A DNA stretch of 64,000 nucleotides, taken from positions 6,882,001 through 6,946,000 of the forward strand of contig JAVTVX010000010.1 in the NCBI GenBank assembly GCA_033439265.1, read 5' to 3'. The number at the start of each line of letters is the position of its first letter. Positions within the stretch are counted from its first letter, which is position 1. A program made the position numbers and the translations under genes. Positions 35,190-45,978 of this stretch are shown here, piece after piece. Source of the stretch: Dillenia suffruticosa (Eukaryota > Streptophyta > Magnoliopsida > Dilleniales > Dilleniaceae). Under the pieces are notes generated by a model. That model was not told the DNA's origin. It searched no databases and worked only from the letters and a program-made list of their open reading frames with translations.

Positions 35190-35945
35190 TAGAAACGCCA
35201 TTATGTTCCCCTCCTTTGGAATATGTATATACACTCAATAGTCTCAATAGTCAGGATGAGATGCACTACACTTTTGGGCCCATATCTCTGCCACCTCCTT
35301 TTGGATCTATGTAATATTCTACTATCATCTGTGAAGTATAGGCAATTAGGCTTATCTTTTTGGAACTCTGATGTATCACTGTTATAGAACAATTGAATCC
35401 CAATAAAATTGTCTTAATTTCAAGTTGGGTGATCTCCACCCAATTCCCTTTATTGGCAGAATCAATTTTAAAACAAATACTTTAACCTGAGGCCCAATAT
35501 TTAGAGACCTATGAATCACTAATGATTTTCCACACTATTCCGCTAAATAGAACTCGTACCCAACCATTGCTTTTTCTAAAGCGGGAGGTATTCATGAAAT
35601 AATGTGTCCTGCAGGTGGATTAGGACCTTGCCCATCACAAGCAACAATATAACTTTGTAATCAACACTGTAAATCTGACCCTCGTAATAGTAGGTATTTA
35701 AGCAGTAAGAAATTGTTGTGTCAATCCCAGCCCACACCTCATCCCCATTCCTGGCAAAAGCTTGTTTTCCTATTCCTTCATATATTATCATAAGTACTCA
35801 GTCTGAAGACAAGCATGGATCTGCCGACAAAATGGCCTTTTCAAAATACAGAAGCCATGTCTTCTCATTCTCCACAAGTTCCTCATTTAAAATAATATAG
35901 GAGCCAGTTTTCCTTCTCCATTTTTTCTCATTCTTTTTGCCACTT
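35190..35945 (-). pseudogene. DUF295 / F-box (KIB1-type) protein fragment
   Basis: Minus-strand segments in the order of the plant DUF295 domain. First is ENEKTWLLYFEKAILSADP with SSD and a TGA; next is LMIIYEGIGKQAFARNGDEV with WAGIDTTISY and a YYYEGQIYSVDYK core (35576-35791). After a frameshift comes a WVEITQLE...LLGFNCSITV segment, and after another shift LYFTDDSRILHRS and a GGGRDMGP-like stretch (35201-35392). At least two shifts and two stops are visible. The N-terminal F-box is absent. Proteins of this family are predicted SCF ubiquitin-ligase subunits, but this copy cannot make one. It lies inside the CACTA element, antisense to the TNPA remnant. Confidence 0.65.
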
Positions 35946-36634
35946 TCATATTACATGGTATTGATTTCCTATTTTCAAAATTATATACAGTTACATTAAC
36001 AAATTGTAAGGGAGATGAGGTTATTGTATTAGAATTTTAGGGAGAAAATCATAGTATCAAAATCCAAAATAAAAAAAGGACAAATTCAAAAAAAGAAAAA
36101 ATATTTAAAAAAAAATGAACAAAACCAAAAACAAATTAGAATCTAAAATAAATAATTGATTTTCAATAATATGCATAGAATCCAAAAATTAAAATCCACC
36201 AAAACAATTATAGTGAATATGAAGAGAAAAAACCTAAAAAAAATGAAAAATAAATTTTCCAAAATTGTAAATGAAAGCTATAAATCTCAAAGCAAAACAT
36301 CAAAAGAAAAATCTAAACAACATAAATTATAAAGAAAGAATGGCAAAGAACAAAATTAAGGAATAATTATTTTATAAACCATATAGTGACCATTACCTCA
36401 AGTTTCCTTTATTTGATTTTGACTTTAGTATATATCATTAATAAATTGTATATATAGCAAATTTCCATATGAATCAAAATCATCTGAATTCATTTATTTG
36501 CTTTCGGTGGAGGACAAAAGTAAACTTATAGTCTAATCTTTTTAATAGTATATACTTCTGCAAGGGTGATAAACAGCTTCAATATATTCAACAATGTGCC
36601 TTAAGGGGGCTCCTAGTAGAATTCTTTAACTGAA

Positions 36635-36638
<4 letters not shown>

Positions 36639-36672
<34 letters not shown>
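36639..36672. repeat. (CT)n microsatellite
   Basis: Seventeen uninterrupted TC dinucleotides, then an imperfect CT-rich tail to about 36690. Confidence 0.9.
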
Positions 36673-36675
<3 letters not shown>

Positions 36676-36741
36676 CTCCCTCTCTCCCCACTAGGATATG
36701 ATTCTTACTTTTGCACAAGATATAAAATAGACAGGACAGAC

Positions 36742-37790
36742 CTTGATTAAGATTATGTAGGGTCTGCATAGTGTCCACCTGCCATCAGAATTGAGCTTCC
36801 TCGTCATTGTGTGGCCCTGTAGAAACAACACCATAATTCTCAACTTCTTGGCATTAACCAGCACCGTAGCCCTCACTGATGTATTTGAACCAAGTTGGGA
36901 AAATTGATAAATAACAAAAGCAAAGAAATGTAACAGGTGAAAAAGAATTATGAATATGCGAAAAACACAATAATAATAACAATCATATACCTTATCATGG
37001 ATGCCACTAGAGATCCTGTAGGTTGCTCGACCTGTAGAAGTGTCAGCCTCTTTGTTTTCTTCAAAAGTTACCTGAACAACAAAAAGGGGTAACTAGCACC
37101 ATCCAAACAATAAACTTGGCCGCTCAGCAATCAAAACATTAAAAACTAGCTTACTCCATCACTTCCGGTCCTCTTTGTTTTCGAAGAAGTACAATATGCA
37201 CCATTTAGCCCGCCATAAGTGATAGAGCTTTGATAGGTGAAGCTCTGAAATTGATGTTGTTGCTGCACATTGCTGGTCCTGCTATAATTATTGCTGTGCT
37301 GAATATGCTTCCTCTTAGGCCCTGCAAGGTAAGAAGTTTCTGAATCATGTATTGGACAATCATAACAATAACATGCTGTAAAGAAGCAGCCAACAAACGC
37401 ATAAGCACAACCAAACTGAGATCACAAAACTCACCTTGAGCCTCATCATCTGGGTCTACAACAAAGTATTGCCATGCTTTCTTGGATTATCATTCCTTTC
37501 TGGATTATCATTCTTTTCCTTCCCTTTGCCATTACTCCCTTTTATTTCTCATCATCAGAGTTCAGCTCCTCAATAATGGGCCTCCTCGACTGCCTCTGTT
37601 GTGGCTGAGGGGATTCATGCGGACTAGGACCAAAGAAGTTTGATTCAAACATGCCAAACGGCTGAGTAAAAAATGGATCATCAAACGGGTCCCTAGAAAT
37701 CAGACTTCCAGGACCCCCAAAGCTTCCAAAACCCCCAAAACCAGCAAAAGGGTCACCACCAATGCCAAAAAATCCACCACCCTGTGGCAT
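36742..37790 (-). pseudogene. MLF1-like (myeloid leukemia factor) gene fragment with introns
   Basis: Four exon-like blocks separated by GT-AG introns. Exon 1 is 37435-37790: ATG at 37790-37788, glycine/phenylalanine-rich GFGGFGSFGG, then DPFDDPFFTQPFGMFES and an acidic EELNSDDEK, followed by an in-frame TAA and a frameshift. Exon 2 is 37155-37321 (FQSFTYQSSITYGGLNGAY). Exon 3 is 36991-37071 (EADTSTGRATYRISSGIHDK). Exon 4 is 36742-36816 (GHTMTRKLNSDG, then a one-base loss after GGCAG that shifts out of the expected DTMQTLHNLN). The family's last exon is missing. MLF proteins are small nuclear/cytoplasmic adaptors of poorly known role in plants. Kept introns show a DNA-level copy and not a retrocopy. 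A 21-bp direct repeat sits at about 37475-37520. Confidence 0.75.
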
Positions 37791-37799
37791 CTTATTATC

Positions 37800-38425
37800 A
37801 TTTAAGGTTCCTCATTGAGAGTTTTCTTAATTGGTTGGTGAAATTTTATCTTTATGCTTGGATGCATCCTACCCTTGTCTCTTTTCTTTGCACTGTATGA
37901 TGGAGAGCTAGCAAGATTAATAACCACCCCCCAATTAAAACTTGGGCTTAATTTAGTCCAATTGTCTTATACATTACACGTAAAATGTAAAATGAATTGC
38001 TTGTGATGAGAAACACTGAAAAATTTAAAATTATTTGTTTTTAGTAGAGTTAAAAGTTATTTCCTTAATCCCCTTAGCAAAATGAACCAAGATTGATGAA
38101 CCTCAATCTAGCTGCTATATACATAGGAAATACTACATTTTTAGGAAAGTCTGCTCTATATTTGTGGCAAAAGAGATGACTGACGTGAACTAGAAGCTAT
38201 TGTTTAACTTGGCATTTATATTTGCTTGACATTTTGTTAACATTTTTGTTTAATTGTAATGATAATATTGCTGGTTTTGGACATATTCTATTTTACTATA
38301 TTATTTGTACATATTTTGTTATCTTTTTTATAGTATTATTATTTTGATGAGTTTGTAATTGTTCATTTTTGTTACTTTAGCTTACTTTCCCTTTGATTTC
38401 CATCATAATAATATAGGTGAAATAG
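37800..38425. other. CACTA interior, no gene seen
   Basis: AT-rich spacer between the MLF1-like fragment and the TNPA-like exon. No domain recognised on either strand. Confidence 0.5.
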
Positions 38426-38429
38426 AATG

Positions 38430-38820
38430 AACTTCTACCGAGTCATTCGAGTAGTGCTGATGATAGTGGCTCATCTGAGTCGTCCATTGATAATATGGTT
38501 TTATGGTTAGAGTCATCTGGTGGGATAAAAAAAAGGAAGAATACTTGGGATGGGTTCATTAAGCAGAATATATACACTTTGCCAATCCTCCATCGTGGTC
38601 GCTTCAAGGAGACAAGTGCAACTTGTTGAAAAAATGCTTAACCTCAAAGCGCAATTTGCAAAGACAGATGAAGAAATTAATGAAATCAGACAATCGTTTG
38701 AACTAATACAATAACTTATGTTACAACACCTCAAATTAGATGCAACTCAGTTTCTCCCCTCGTAGAGTTAGGTTCTACATTCTATATCTGCTACTGATGA
38801 TTCCGACAATGACGAATAAA
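38430..38820 (+). pseudogene. CACTA TNPA-like transposase, C-terminal remnant
   Basis: Plus-strand reading, in more than one frame, gives a Ser/Asp-rich segment and then a KKGRILGMGSLSR motif, the GGKKKGRxxGLGS signature seen near the end of plant TNPA (Transposase_24) proteins. A charged, probably coiled-coil stretch follows (QLVEKMLNLKAQFAKTDEEI with NEIRQSF) and an acidic tail (ATDDSDNDE) before a stop. TNPA binds the subterminal repeats. Frame changes and stops show decay. The following 450 bp have ATATTGGATATT-type repetition typical of the 3' UTR of such elements. Confidence 0.55.
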
Positions 38821-38829
38821 ATGATGATT

Positions 38830-39330
38830 GATGGATGTTTGTTGGATGTTTTTATTACTATTTTATTGGATATTAGATATTAGACTATATTGATATTATT
38901 ATTAGTATCTTTTTCAATATTGGATATTGAACTATATTGATATTTGTTTGATTTTGTTCATATTGATATTTCGTTGGATGCACAACATTTATGAATATTG
39001 CTTATCGATTTTGTTCCTATTGGATGTTATTGACATTTTCGAATTTGATTATTATGCTGGTTGGATTGGAAAATTTTTAGATTTATTTGATAGATGTCAA
39101 TGGTTTATTGGTTTATCCGAAAGAATATTCGATGGATATTGATGATTTTTTGATTGGATTGAATATTGATGACTTATTGGTTGGATTCGAAACGATATTG
39201 GATTGGATGGATATTAATGGTTTATTAGTTAGATTGGATTGGATTTTCGAAAAGATATTGATTATTATGAGATTTATATTGGTTGGATAGAGCATTTTTT
39301 TAATAGGGAAAAATATGAAAACTACCAAAA
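38830..39330. repeat. AT-rich short-period repeats, CACTA 3' untranslated region
   Basis: Repeated GGATATT, TTGGATTGGAT and TTGATATT words over about 500 bp. The three overlapping frames here (38927-39142, 39087-39290 and the antisense one from 39113) arise from this repetition. Confidence 0.55.
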
Positions 39331-39334
39331 TTCG

Positions 39335-39845
39335 TTTTTTTCTAAATTCATCGCTAAATATCGGATCTGTCGCTAAATTCGTCATTAAAGCATATTTTTT
39401 CATGACTAAAATTTCTAGAATCATCGCTAAATTCATTGTAAAAAATTCGTCGCTAAGTTCGTTGTTAATTTAGTCACGTATAATTGTGCTCGTTGCTAAA
39501 TATTGGATTGATTTAACGACGGAATCATTATCTATTGTTAATATTAGCAATGAAAATAATTATCTATCACTAAATTTAGTGATGGTTTATCACTTGCATG
39601 CTAAATTTAATAACGGATCATATTTTCCGTTATTAAATTTAGCGACGGAAGTGAAAATCCGTTGCTAAACTTAGCCATGAAATATCGATAATTTTTTTTT
39701 CGTCGCTAGTTTAGTGACGAATTTCTAATTTCCGTTATTAAATTTTTGCGACGAGTTATTAGTTATGAAAATTTTTCGTCGCTAAATCTATCACTGAAAA
39801 AATTAGCAATGAATTTTTTTAAAATTTCTGTCGTTAACATCTTGT
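39335..39845. repeat. CACTA right subterminal repeats
   Basis: Dense TTCGTCGCTAAA / TTTAGCGACGAA variants in both orientations, the mirror of the array at the left end. Confidence 0.85.
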
Positions 39846-39859
39846 TTTTTGTAGTGTTA

Positions 39860-40870
39860 ATGTGTTTAAAAATATAAAAGTTAAAATAATTAAAATTTTG
39901 GAGAAAAATTAAATGTGTTTAGCTTTAGATAGAGAAATATAAAATATGATTCCTTTAGAGAGATAAAACTTAAAAATTATTTGTTTAAAGAGGAAAAAAA
40001 ATGTGAACAAAATTGATTTTTAGAGAGAAGTTTTAAAGATAGAAAAACTAAAATTACTTTTTTCAAAAAGAGAAATTTTGAAATCAAAAAAATTATATAG
40101 ACAAAATTTATAATAATTCAAACTTTGAGAGAAAAAAATGTCCAATTTTAGGGAGAGAAAATTTAATTTTAATTTTTTAAGTGAAAAAAATCCAAAACTA
40201 GGTATATTAATTTGATTTTCTCTAAAACTAAATTATGGCATATTAAATTTTGGAAGATTTTAGTGAGAGAAAAATGAGAATTAAATGTATTTTTTATAGA
40301 GAGAAAATTAGATTTAGAGTGAGAGAATTTTAATTTATTTTTTTAGAAACAGAAAATTCTAATCAAGAGAGAAATTTTGATTAAAAAATTTGAAATAATT
40401 TAAAATTTCAAGAGATAAAATTAATATATTTAGTTTTAGAGAGAGAAAAACTTGTTTTGAATTTTTTTAGTGAGAGAAAATCCAAAATTAGGCATATTAA
40501 ATTGATTGATTTTCTCTAAAACTAAATTGCAATACTAAATTTTGGTTTTAAACTTTAAGTCAGAGAAAATGAGAATTAAATTTAATTTTACAGAAAGAAA
40601 ATTAATATGTTTAGTTTTAGAGAAAGAAAACTGAATTTAAATTTTCTGAAAAGAGAAAATTTAAATAATATTTTTAGAGCCATAAAATTTAAAATAATAT
40701 CCTATTCTCATAAAAGATAAATCATGTAAATAAACCTTTTGGCTTTAGTGTTTACTATTTGCTTCAATCAACCTTCAACCGATAGCCTATTCTTCTATTC
40801 TTCTTTCGAGATCCATAAAATAGCATTTCGCCTCAGAAAATAAGGCATACAGAATAATTGACTAATCAAG
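39860..40870. repeat. A- and AG-rich degenerate repeat region
   Basis: Long stretch of GAGAGAAAA, TTTTAGAGAGAG and AAATTTTAATT words. A block of about 100 bp at 40160-40255 recurs at 40470-40560 (TTTTCTCTAAAACTAAATT with AGGCATATTAAATT). No gene. The left flank of the CACTA element (30520-30584) has the same composition. Confidence 0.6.
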
Positions 40871-40878
40871 TTTTGCAG

Positions 40879-40884
40879 TTTATT
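40879..40884 (-). terminator. poly-A signal of the PAR1-like gene
   Basis: TTTATT on the plus strand, i.e. AATAAA on the minus strand, about 220 nt downstream of the stop codon at 41104-41106. It is the nearest canonical signal in the 3' flank. Confidence 0.45.
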
Positions 40885-41103
40885 CCATATATCAATATAT
40901 AATAATTCTGGTTGGGGCAGGGGTCATCACCTTATTGACTCTGTTGGTGAATTCATTCCTTTACAATGGCTAAAGCAAAAGACGAAGAAAAATACATAGA
41001 AAACAAAGACAAATCCCCACATTTTGAAAGCCCAACTCATGTTCTACTGAAAACTCTATCATACTCAATATGTTGTGTTGCCTGATCACATTCTATAGGA
41101 AAA

Positions 41104-41910
41104 CTAACAAGGTGCCATAGGGGGGGCAGCCATGAACTTCACAGGCGAAACAGGCTTTGGTCCTGGTGCAACGTAGCCAGAGCTTTCAATTTCAGCCATT
41201 TCTCGTCGAGGATCTCCCTTCATAGCCTCACAATATTTGGGAAGAAAAACACCTGCAACGTACGAATAAATCCTTATAAATTAATACCCACAAAAAATAA
41301 ATAAATAATAGACCACCTAATTTTATTGTAATAACAACTTTACAAACTTTGCATTTCCATTTTACCTTCAACAGCAGCAAGATTGAAATAGAGATCAACA
41401 ATGTTGGGGCAGTTGTCATAGCATTGAGAAGAGCAAAGCTTCTTGGTGAAGTGAGCGTCGAGAAGACTGTCTGATGAGATTCCAAGTGACTTCCTATCAA
41501 GCCCACATGCCTTCACACATTGATCTGTTTCAATCCAGTCCTTCAACTTATCAGCTTCTATCGCCGACGTTCTGCACAGATAGACATCTTCTCCACTCCT
41601 CTTCACATTTTTCTCTAGGATACATCTCTTGCCTGATGTTGACACAGCAAATGCACATGAGTCTTCATTCAAACTCTCGCATGTTATTTCCCCTGCATCT
41701 CCCACACCAACATAAGTAGAGTCAATTTTAATTTTCTTTTTTTTTTAGATACTAACAAAGATTCAAGAAAAGATTTTGTGGACGAGTTTATGATTTTAAT
41801 TGTGGAAGTAATTTAATGTTTCACTTGTACGCACCTAGAGAACCTTGCACGCAAAGGGCTAATGCAAGTGCGAGGAATGCCAGGGTTTTCATGCTAGAAG
41901 TAGAAGCCAT
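41104..41910 (-). CDS. PAR1 (photoassimilate-responsive) family protein, intact, three exons
   Basis: Spliced coding sequence: exon 1 41835-41910, exon 2 41366-41692, exon 3 41104-41252 (76+327+149 = 552 nt, 183 residues). Both introns (41693-41834 and 41253-41365) have GT-AG ends and the frame is continuous across them. Residues 1-25 form a signal peptide with a leucine/alanine core. The mature part has cysteines at 30, 38, 49, 65, 84, 88, 112, 116, 120 and 142, plus a terminal C183. Family hallmarks are EITCESL, SGKRCILE, DWIETDQCV, ACGLDRKSLGISSDSLL, CPNIVDLYFNLAA and GVFLPKYCEA. Length and intron positions fit the PAR1 family, whose founding members respond to sugar accumulation in leaves; biochemical role unknown. 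Start chosen because it gives the signal peptide and is shared with copy A. It is the only gene here with no visible defect. Confidence 0.93.
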
Positions 41911-42014
41911 TTTTGAGAGTACTGAAAATAAGAAAATAAACAAATAGAATACTATAAGTTGTTGATTTTGCTAGAAGGAATGTTGAGTGAAGATTTAATA
42001 AATCGAGTGGGGGT

Positions 42015-42025
42015 CTATATATAGA
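42015..42025 (-). promoter_or_regulatory. TATA box of the PAR1-like gene
   Basis: CTATATATAGA, 105 bp upstream of the start codon, which would put transcription start about 70-80 nt before the ATG. The paralogue has the same arrangement at 2417-2428. Confidence 0.65.
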
Positions 42026-42049
42026 GTTCTGGTTTAAAGTGTGAAAAGG

Positions 42050-42240
42050 GCTTAAATGTTAGTGAAAACAGTGGTCTTTGGTAGGAACCCACAAGGGTAG
42101 GCTGATTGGGAGGGTTTAATGGGTCTGAGCAGACCTTATGATCCCATGGTTGATTAATTGTTGTGTCACGTTCCGTTGCCTCTCAAAAGACTCCACCATT
42201 AATGGCGCATTGTCTTGCTAACCGGACAATACATTTCTCA
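42050..42240 (-). promoter_or_regulatory. proximal upstream region conserved between PAR1 copies
   Basis: Aligns with 2465-2650 with few differences and no indels beyond a few bases, although surrounding DNA has diverged by many insertions. Contains GGGTTTAATGGGTCTGAGC, CTCAAAAGACTCCACCATTA and GGCGCATTGTCTTGCTAACC. No specific factor site is claimed. Confidence 0.5.
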
Positions 42241-44290
42241 TATATATATATTAGGGACTTGTGAATTTAGAATTATGCTATTATATATTTTACATTTTTA
42301 TTTTTTTGTTGGTATTATACCGATATTTAGAGTTATACTCCAACTAAAAATAAATTTAAACATAAATTTTTTATATAATTATTAAATAAATTGAAATCAA
42401 TAAGATTCAATTTTATTCGATTGCGTGAAATTATGAGACAGAGAACTATTACGTTGTTACATGCGTTTGTGTTTCCTGAAATTTAATTAATGTTAAATTG
42501 TGTTGATAGACTAGTTCAACTGGTTAAGTTCTAGTGGCTTTCCATTAGCGTCCGAGGGACAAATTGATCATATGATTAACTAGGGGTTTTTTCTTCTTTT
42601 ATTCTTCTCTTGTCGATGATACACAAATTAAAAATGAGTTCTTGTTCGTTCTTTGGACTAACTTGTACCATGGGTTGAGTTTAATTTTTAGTCATACAAG
42701 GCAGTATACCTCTAAAACACATGGTAGAGTTTCATCTAAAGAAGTTTCTTCGATATTTTGGTCTCTAATGTCCAGAAATCAAGCATCAAATTAAAAGGAC
42801 AATAATAATTTTTATGGTGAAAGCACTTCATTTCTATAAGCATGACCTTACGGTCTTTGACTTATGTGCCCGTCAGTTACGGGAAGGCTTTTGAATTGTA
42901 TGACTTTGGATTAAATTTTCGAAAGTTCGTTACTAGTCAAATGCTTTGATTAAGACTACAAAGTAGTTTCTCTGAAACTGGAGCCAAATGCCAACCATTC
43001 ATAAGTTACAATTTATAGATGGAAAGATTTTATGTGTTTTTTATATACATTTTTTTTTATCACCAAAACTAAATTTTAATTTCTCCGGTTCAAATGTTTA
43101 CGGATTTTATTTTAGGAGATAGATCTCTTAGCGTAATTATTTTTCATTTTTAAATTTCGAATCCGAAATTTAGTTATGAAATCTAACCTTCAATCCTAAT
43201 ATGCTGACTTTTTATTAAAATTTTTATACACAAAGGAGGTGTTACGAGTGTTTGGTATACTTTTTGAAAAGTGATTTTATTATTTAATTCAATTGGTAGT
43301 TCATGAAATTCACCTGGCAATTTAAAAGTTGTCAAAAAGTTCTGTTATCCTAAATGGTTATTGATTCTTCAAAAGTTATTTCTGAATATTTTTTTTTACT
43401 ATTTTAATCATTTTATATTAATAACAACAAATAAATTTAAAAATTACAAGTTATTTTACCCATATTATTTTTTTTAGTTTTTACTATTTTTTATAAAATA
43501 AGATTTAAATTATTATTATTATATAAATTTAGATTAATTGATTGTCTTTTTTAAATAATTTAAAAAATTACATTTTATTATAAAGTTATGATTTATATGA
43601 TTTATAACAATTTTTTTATAATATATATTGAAACTAATTATTTTTTAAAAAAAATTTTATATTATTTTTATAAATTTATATTTCAATATATAGCAATAAT
43701 ATAAATAGAAGTAATTTAAAAAATAAAACAAATTTAATTAACATAGAATTATCATTTTTTATTATTTTATGCATAAATAACCACTGATATTAGTGAAACA
43801 ACTAAACACTAATATCTTTTTGGTTTTCACCATCATATCCGAGATTTGACTGATTAATCCGGTCAAGTATTGTGAAGCCCATTTTAAGAATTGAATCTCT
43901 CAAATCTTTTTTCGTCATTAATTAGTTAACAATAACTAAACACTAATATCAGTTATCATTAACTATGTCATCAATCGTCAGTTATTAGTAATCAATTATC
44001 AACTATCAATCATTTGTCATTAATTAGTAACTGAATTTTATCGATAAAAATAAATAGATTATGAATAAATATAATTAATATAATAAAGTTATAAAATATA
44101 TCATTTTTATTTAATAAAAATAAGAAAGGGATTATATAAATCCGTACCATAAAATAATTCGTTGATAACACATAAGAACATTGATTACGAATTGCTCATC
44201 GTAATAGTTCAAAAAATAAATAATTTGTGGTCATAGTTGGACTACCGGCAATTTAATAAGATTATTGATAAGTTAGTTGTACATGCAGTA
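42241..44290. other. duplicated PAR1 flank, copy B; no gene
   Basis: Counterpart of 2650-5180. Besides the retroposon at 43817-43933, a stretch at about 43040-43260 has no clear partner in copy A and holds a TTTCGAATCCGAAATT word that may be a SINE or small inverted-repeat remnant. No protein-coding feature. Confidence 0.6.
43817..43933. mobile_element. short retroposon, 117 bp, with 17-bp duplication
   Basis: Flanked by AACTAAACACTAATATC at 43800-43816 and again at 43934-43950. Copy A has this word once, at about 4819-4836, with nothing between. The insert has no long poly-A and I cannot assign it to a SINE family. Confidence 0.6.
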
Positions 44291-44408
44291 ACAATAATAA
44301 TAATAACAAATTAAAATTTAATCTAAATATTTGAGTTCAGTCATTTAAAAGACAAATTAAAAAAAAAAGAAAAATGAAAAATGAAATAAAAATAAAATAT
44401 AAAATAAA

Positions 44409-44439
<31 letters not shown>

Positions 44440-45114
44440 TAAAAATAAAAAAGAAAAGGAAAAGAAAATGAAAAATAAATAAATAAATCAATAGATAAAT
44501 GTCTAAAATATATTGATTTAATTTGTGTGGATTTTTCTACGCTATCCATTCCTATTCAAAACTATTTTCTCTTCTAAACTCTTAATTTTCATATTTTTAT
44601 GGATAATTTGTATCCAATTTTTTAACGGTGTACCTCTATATTTTACTATATTTCTTATATTTAAGTTTTCAGTTCTTCTAATCAGTGTATTTTTGGGTCT
44701 TCTTTACACATGGCCAGAGCATCTCAAACAACACTCTCGCATTATATTCACGATTAAACAAACTCCTAATCTGTTACGAATATTTTCATTTCTAATTCTC
44801 TCTTTTCTAATTTTTCTACATATCCACCTAAATATTTTCATTTCTGTTACGACCATATTTTATTTTTGTTATTATTTAATCGCCCAATACTCAGTACCAT
44901 ACAATAGTATAGGTCTAATCGCGATTCTATAGAATTTTTCCTTCAAATGTAATGATATCGTGCGATCGCAAAAAATATCGAAAGTATTTCTCTATTTTAT
45001 TCAATCTGTTTGAATTTTATGGTTTACATCTCTACTATATTATTCTCATTGATAGAGATGTGAATCATAAAATTCAACCGGATTGGATGAAATGGAGAAG
45101 GATCTCCAGAATTC
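44291..45114 (-). mobile_element. RTE-type LINE fragment with inverted 5' segment
   Basis: Minus strand from about 45035 to 44291 carries the same RTE 3' module as 20526-21644: a short DVNHKIQ-type block, then IAIRPILLYGTEYWAIK, VTEMKIFRWICRK and LNRNG, a T-rich 3' UTR and a TTGTTATTATTATTATTG tail. Right next to it, 45050-45113 repeats the DVNHKIQPDWMKWRRISRIL block on the plus strand, giving a fold-back. The insertion interrupts the paralogous sequence: copy A continues from the equivalent of 44290 to 45115 without it (about 5172-5182). Confidence 0.75.
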
Positions 45115-45420
45115 TTCAAGCAATTACTATGATTCAAATATTAAACATGGAGGGTATGAGTTCCAATATACTAGTATTCCCTTTTGACTTTTTTTTGGCT
45201 AAGCAAAATAAATAAATAACAAGATTATAATTATTTACTCAACTTCCACATATGACAAAAAAAAATATGGAATTCACCGATTACTAAATATATATATATA
45301 TATATATATATATCTCTCATAATGTGATAAATAACATTGAGTCTATGAGCAATGAACTGCTCATGAGATAAAAAAAAATAATGAAAAATTGTATTGAAAA
45401 AATTCCATTTCATAACAATT
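45115..45420. other. duplicated flank, copy B, with (TA)n microsatellite
   Basis: Matches 5180-5370 and 9015-9120, i.e. the sequence on both sides of the LARD-like insertion of copy A. A (TA)n run at about 45289-45312 lies within it. Confidence 0.7.
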
Positions 45421-45425
45421 CATAT

Positions 45426-45861
45426 TGTTGGTAAATGCCCACGAGGGATATTTTAGTAATTTTGGGATAATGAGATAACTCTCATTATCCCACTAACCAT
45501 AACTCCCCATAATCTTACGTGAGTATCAATAATCTTCTTAATGGTGAATCGAAGAATGAGAGAAATAGGGTTTGAGTGTAAGCACACATCTCAAGAGAGA
45601 GAGAGATAGAGGGCCTAAAAAAAAATTTCGACCAGGGAATTTTGACGTCACTTTCGTTATCGGATTGAGGATTGAAACGTTGCGAATTTGTGATAGTGGT
45701 TCGTTTTGTGATCACCATCCCGACTGCGAGATTGTCGAGAAAGGTATCATGATTCCCGAATTATCTGTGATTATTCATTGAGATATGCTCGAAAATTTAA
45801 TCTTTTTAATTATTCCAAAAAACTTATCATGCTTTTGCCTATGCATAAACTAAATCTAATA
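45426..45861 (+). repeat. 5' LTR (436 bp)
   Basis: Starts TGTTGGTAAATGCCC; the end AATCTAATA corresponds to AATCTAACA in the other LTR. Same length as 52948-53383, with modest divergence by eye. Confidence 0.9.
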
Positions 45862-45862
45862 T

Positions 45863-45873
45863 TGGTATCAGAG
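45863..45873 (+). other. primer binding site, tRNA-Met type
   Basis: TGGTATCAGAG one base after the LTR, matching the plant copia consensus except that the last C of the 12-mer is replaced by T. Confidence 0.85.
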
Positions 45874-45978
45874 TATGTTGGATTTATTAAAATAAATACT
45901 CGGGGTTTTTTTGGATACAAAATTTAGGGTTTGGCTCACGGATGAGTTTCATGAATTCAATTACACCACAATATTACC

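Larger units (their letters stand above)
30585..39856 (+). mobile_element. CACTA (En/Spm) DNA transposon, 9272 bp, carrying host gene fragments
   Basis: Begins CACTACAAAAAA and ends TTTTTTGTAGTG, inverted termini of the CACTA superfamily, with a TTA duplication on each side. Both ends carry arrays of short subterminal repeats (TTTAGCGACGAA-type) in both orientations, the binding sites for the TNPA protein in this superfamily. Internally it has a TNPA-like last exon (38430-38820) and no recognisable TNPD transposase. It also holds pieces of an LRR protein (two copies), a DUF295/F-box protein and an MLF1-like protein. It therefore looks non-autonomous. Flank sequence on both sides is the same AG-rich repeat. 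Confidence 0.9.

Noticed and set aside
39087..39436. Overlapping frames of 67 and 107 codons on opposite strands
   Set aside because: Simple-period repeats and subterminal array of the CACTA element; no protein family recognised.
41340..41719. The cysteine-rich product could be taken for a thionin or defensin
   Set aside because: The length, DWIETDQCV, ISSDSLL and CPNIVDLYFNLAA motifs and exon structure fit PAR1, not the short antimicrobial peptide families.
44337..44549. A 70-codon Phe/Tyr-rich minus frame
   Set aside because: It is the T-rich 3' UTR of the RTE fragment, matching 21401-21590 in the other RTE copy.
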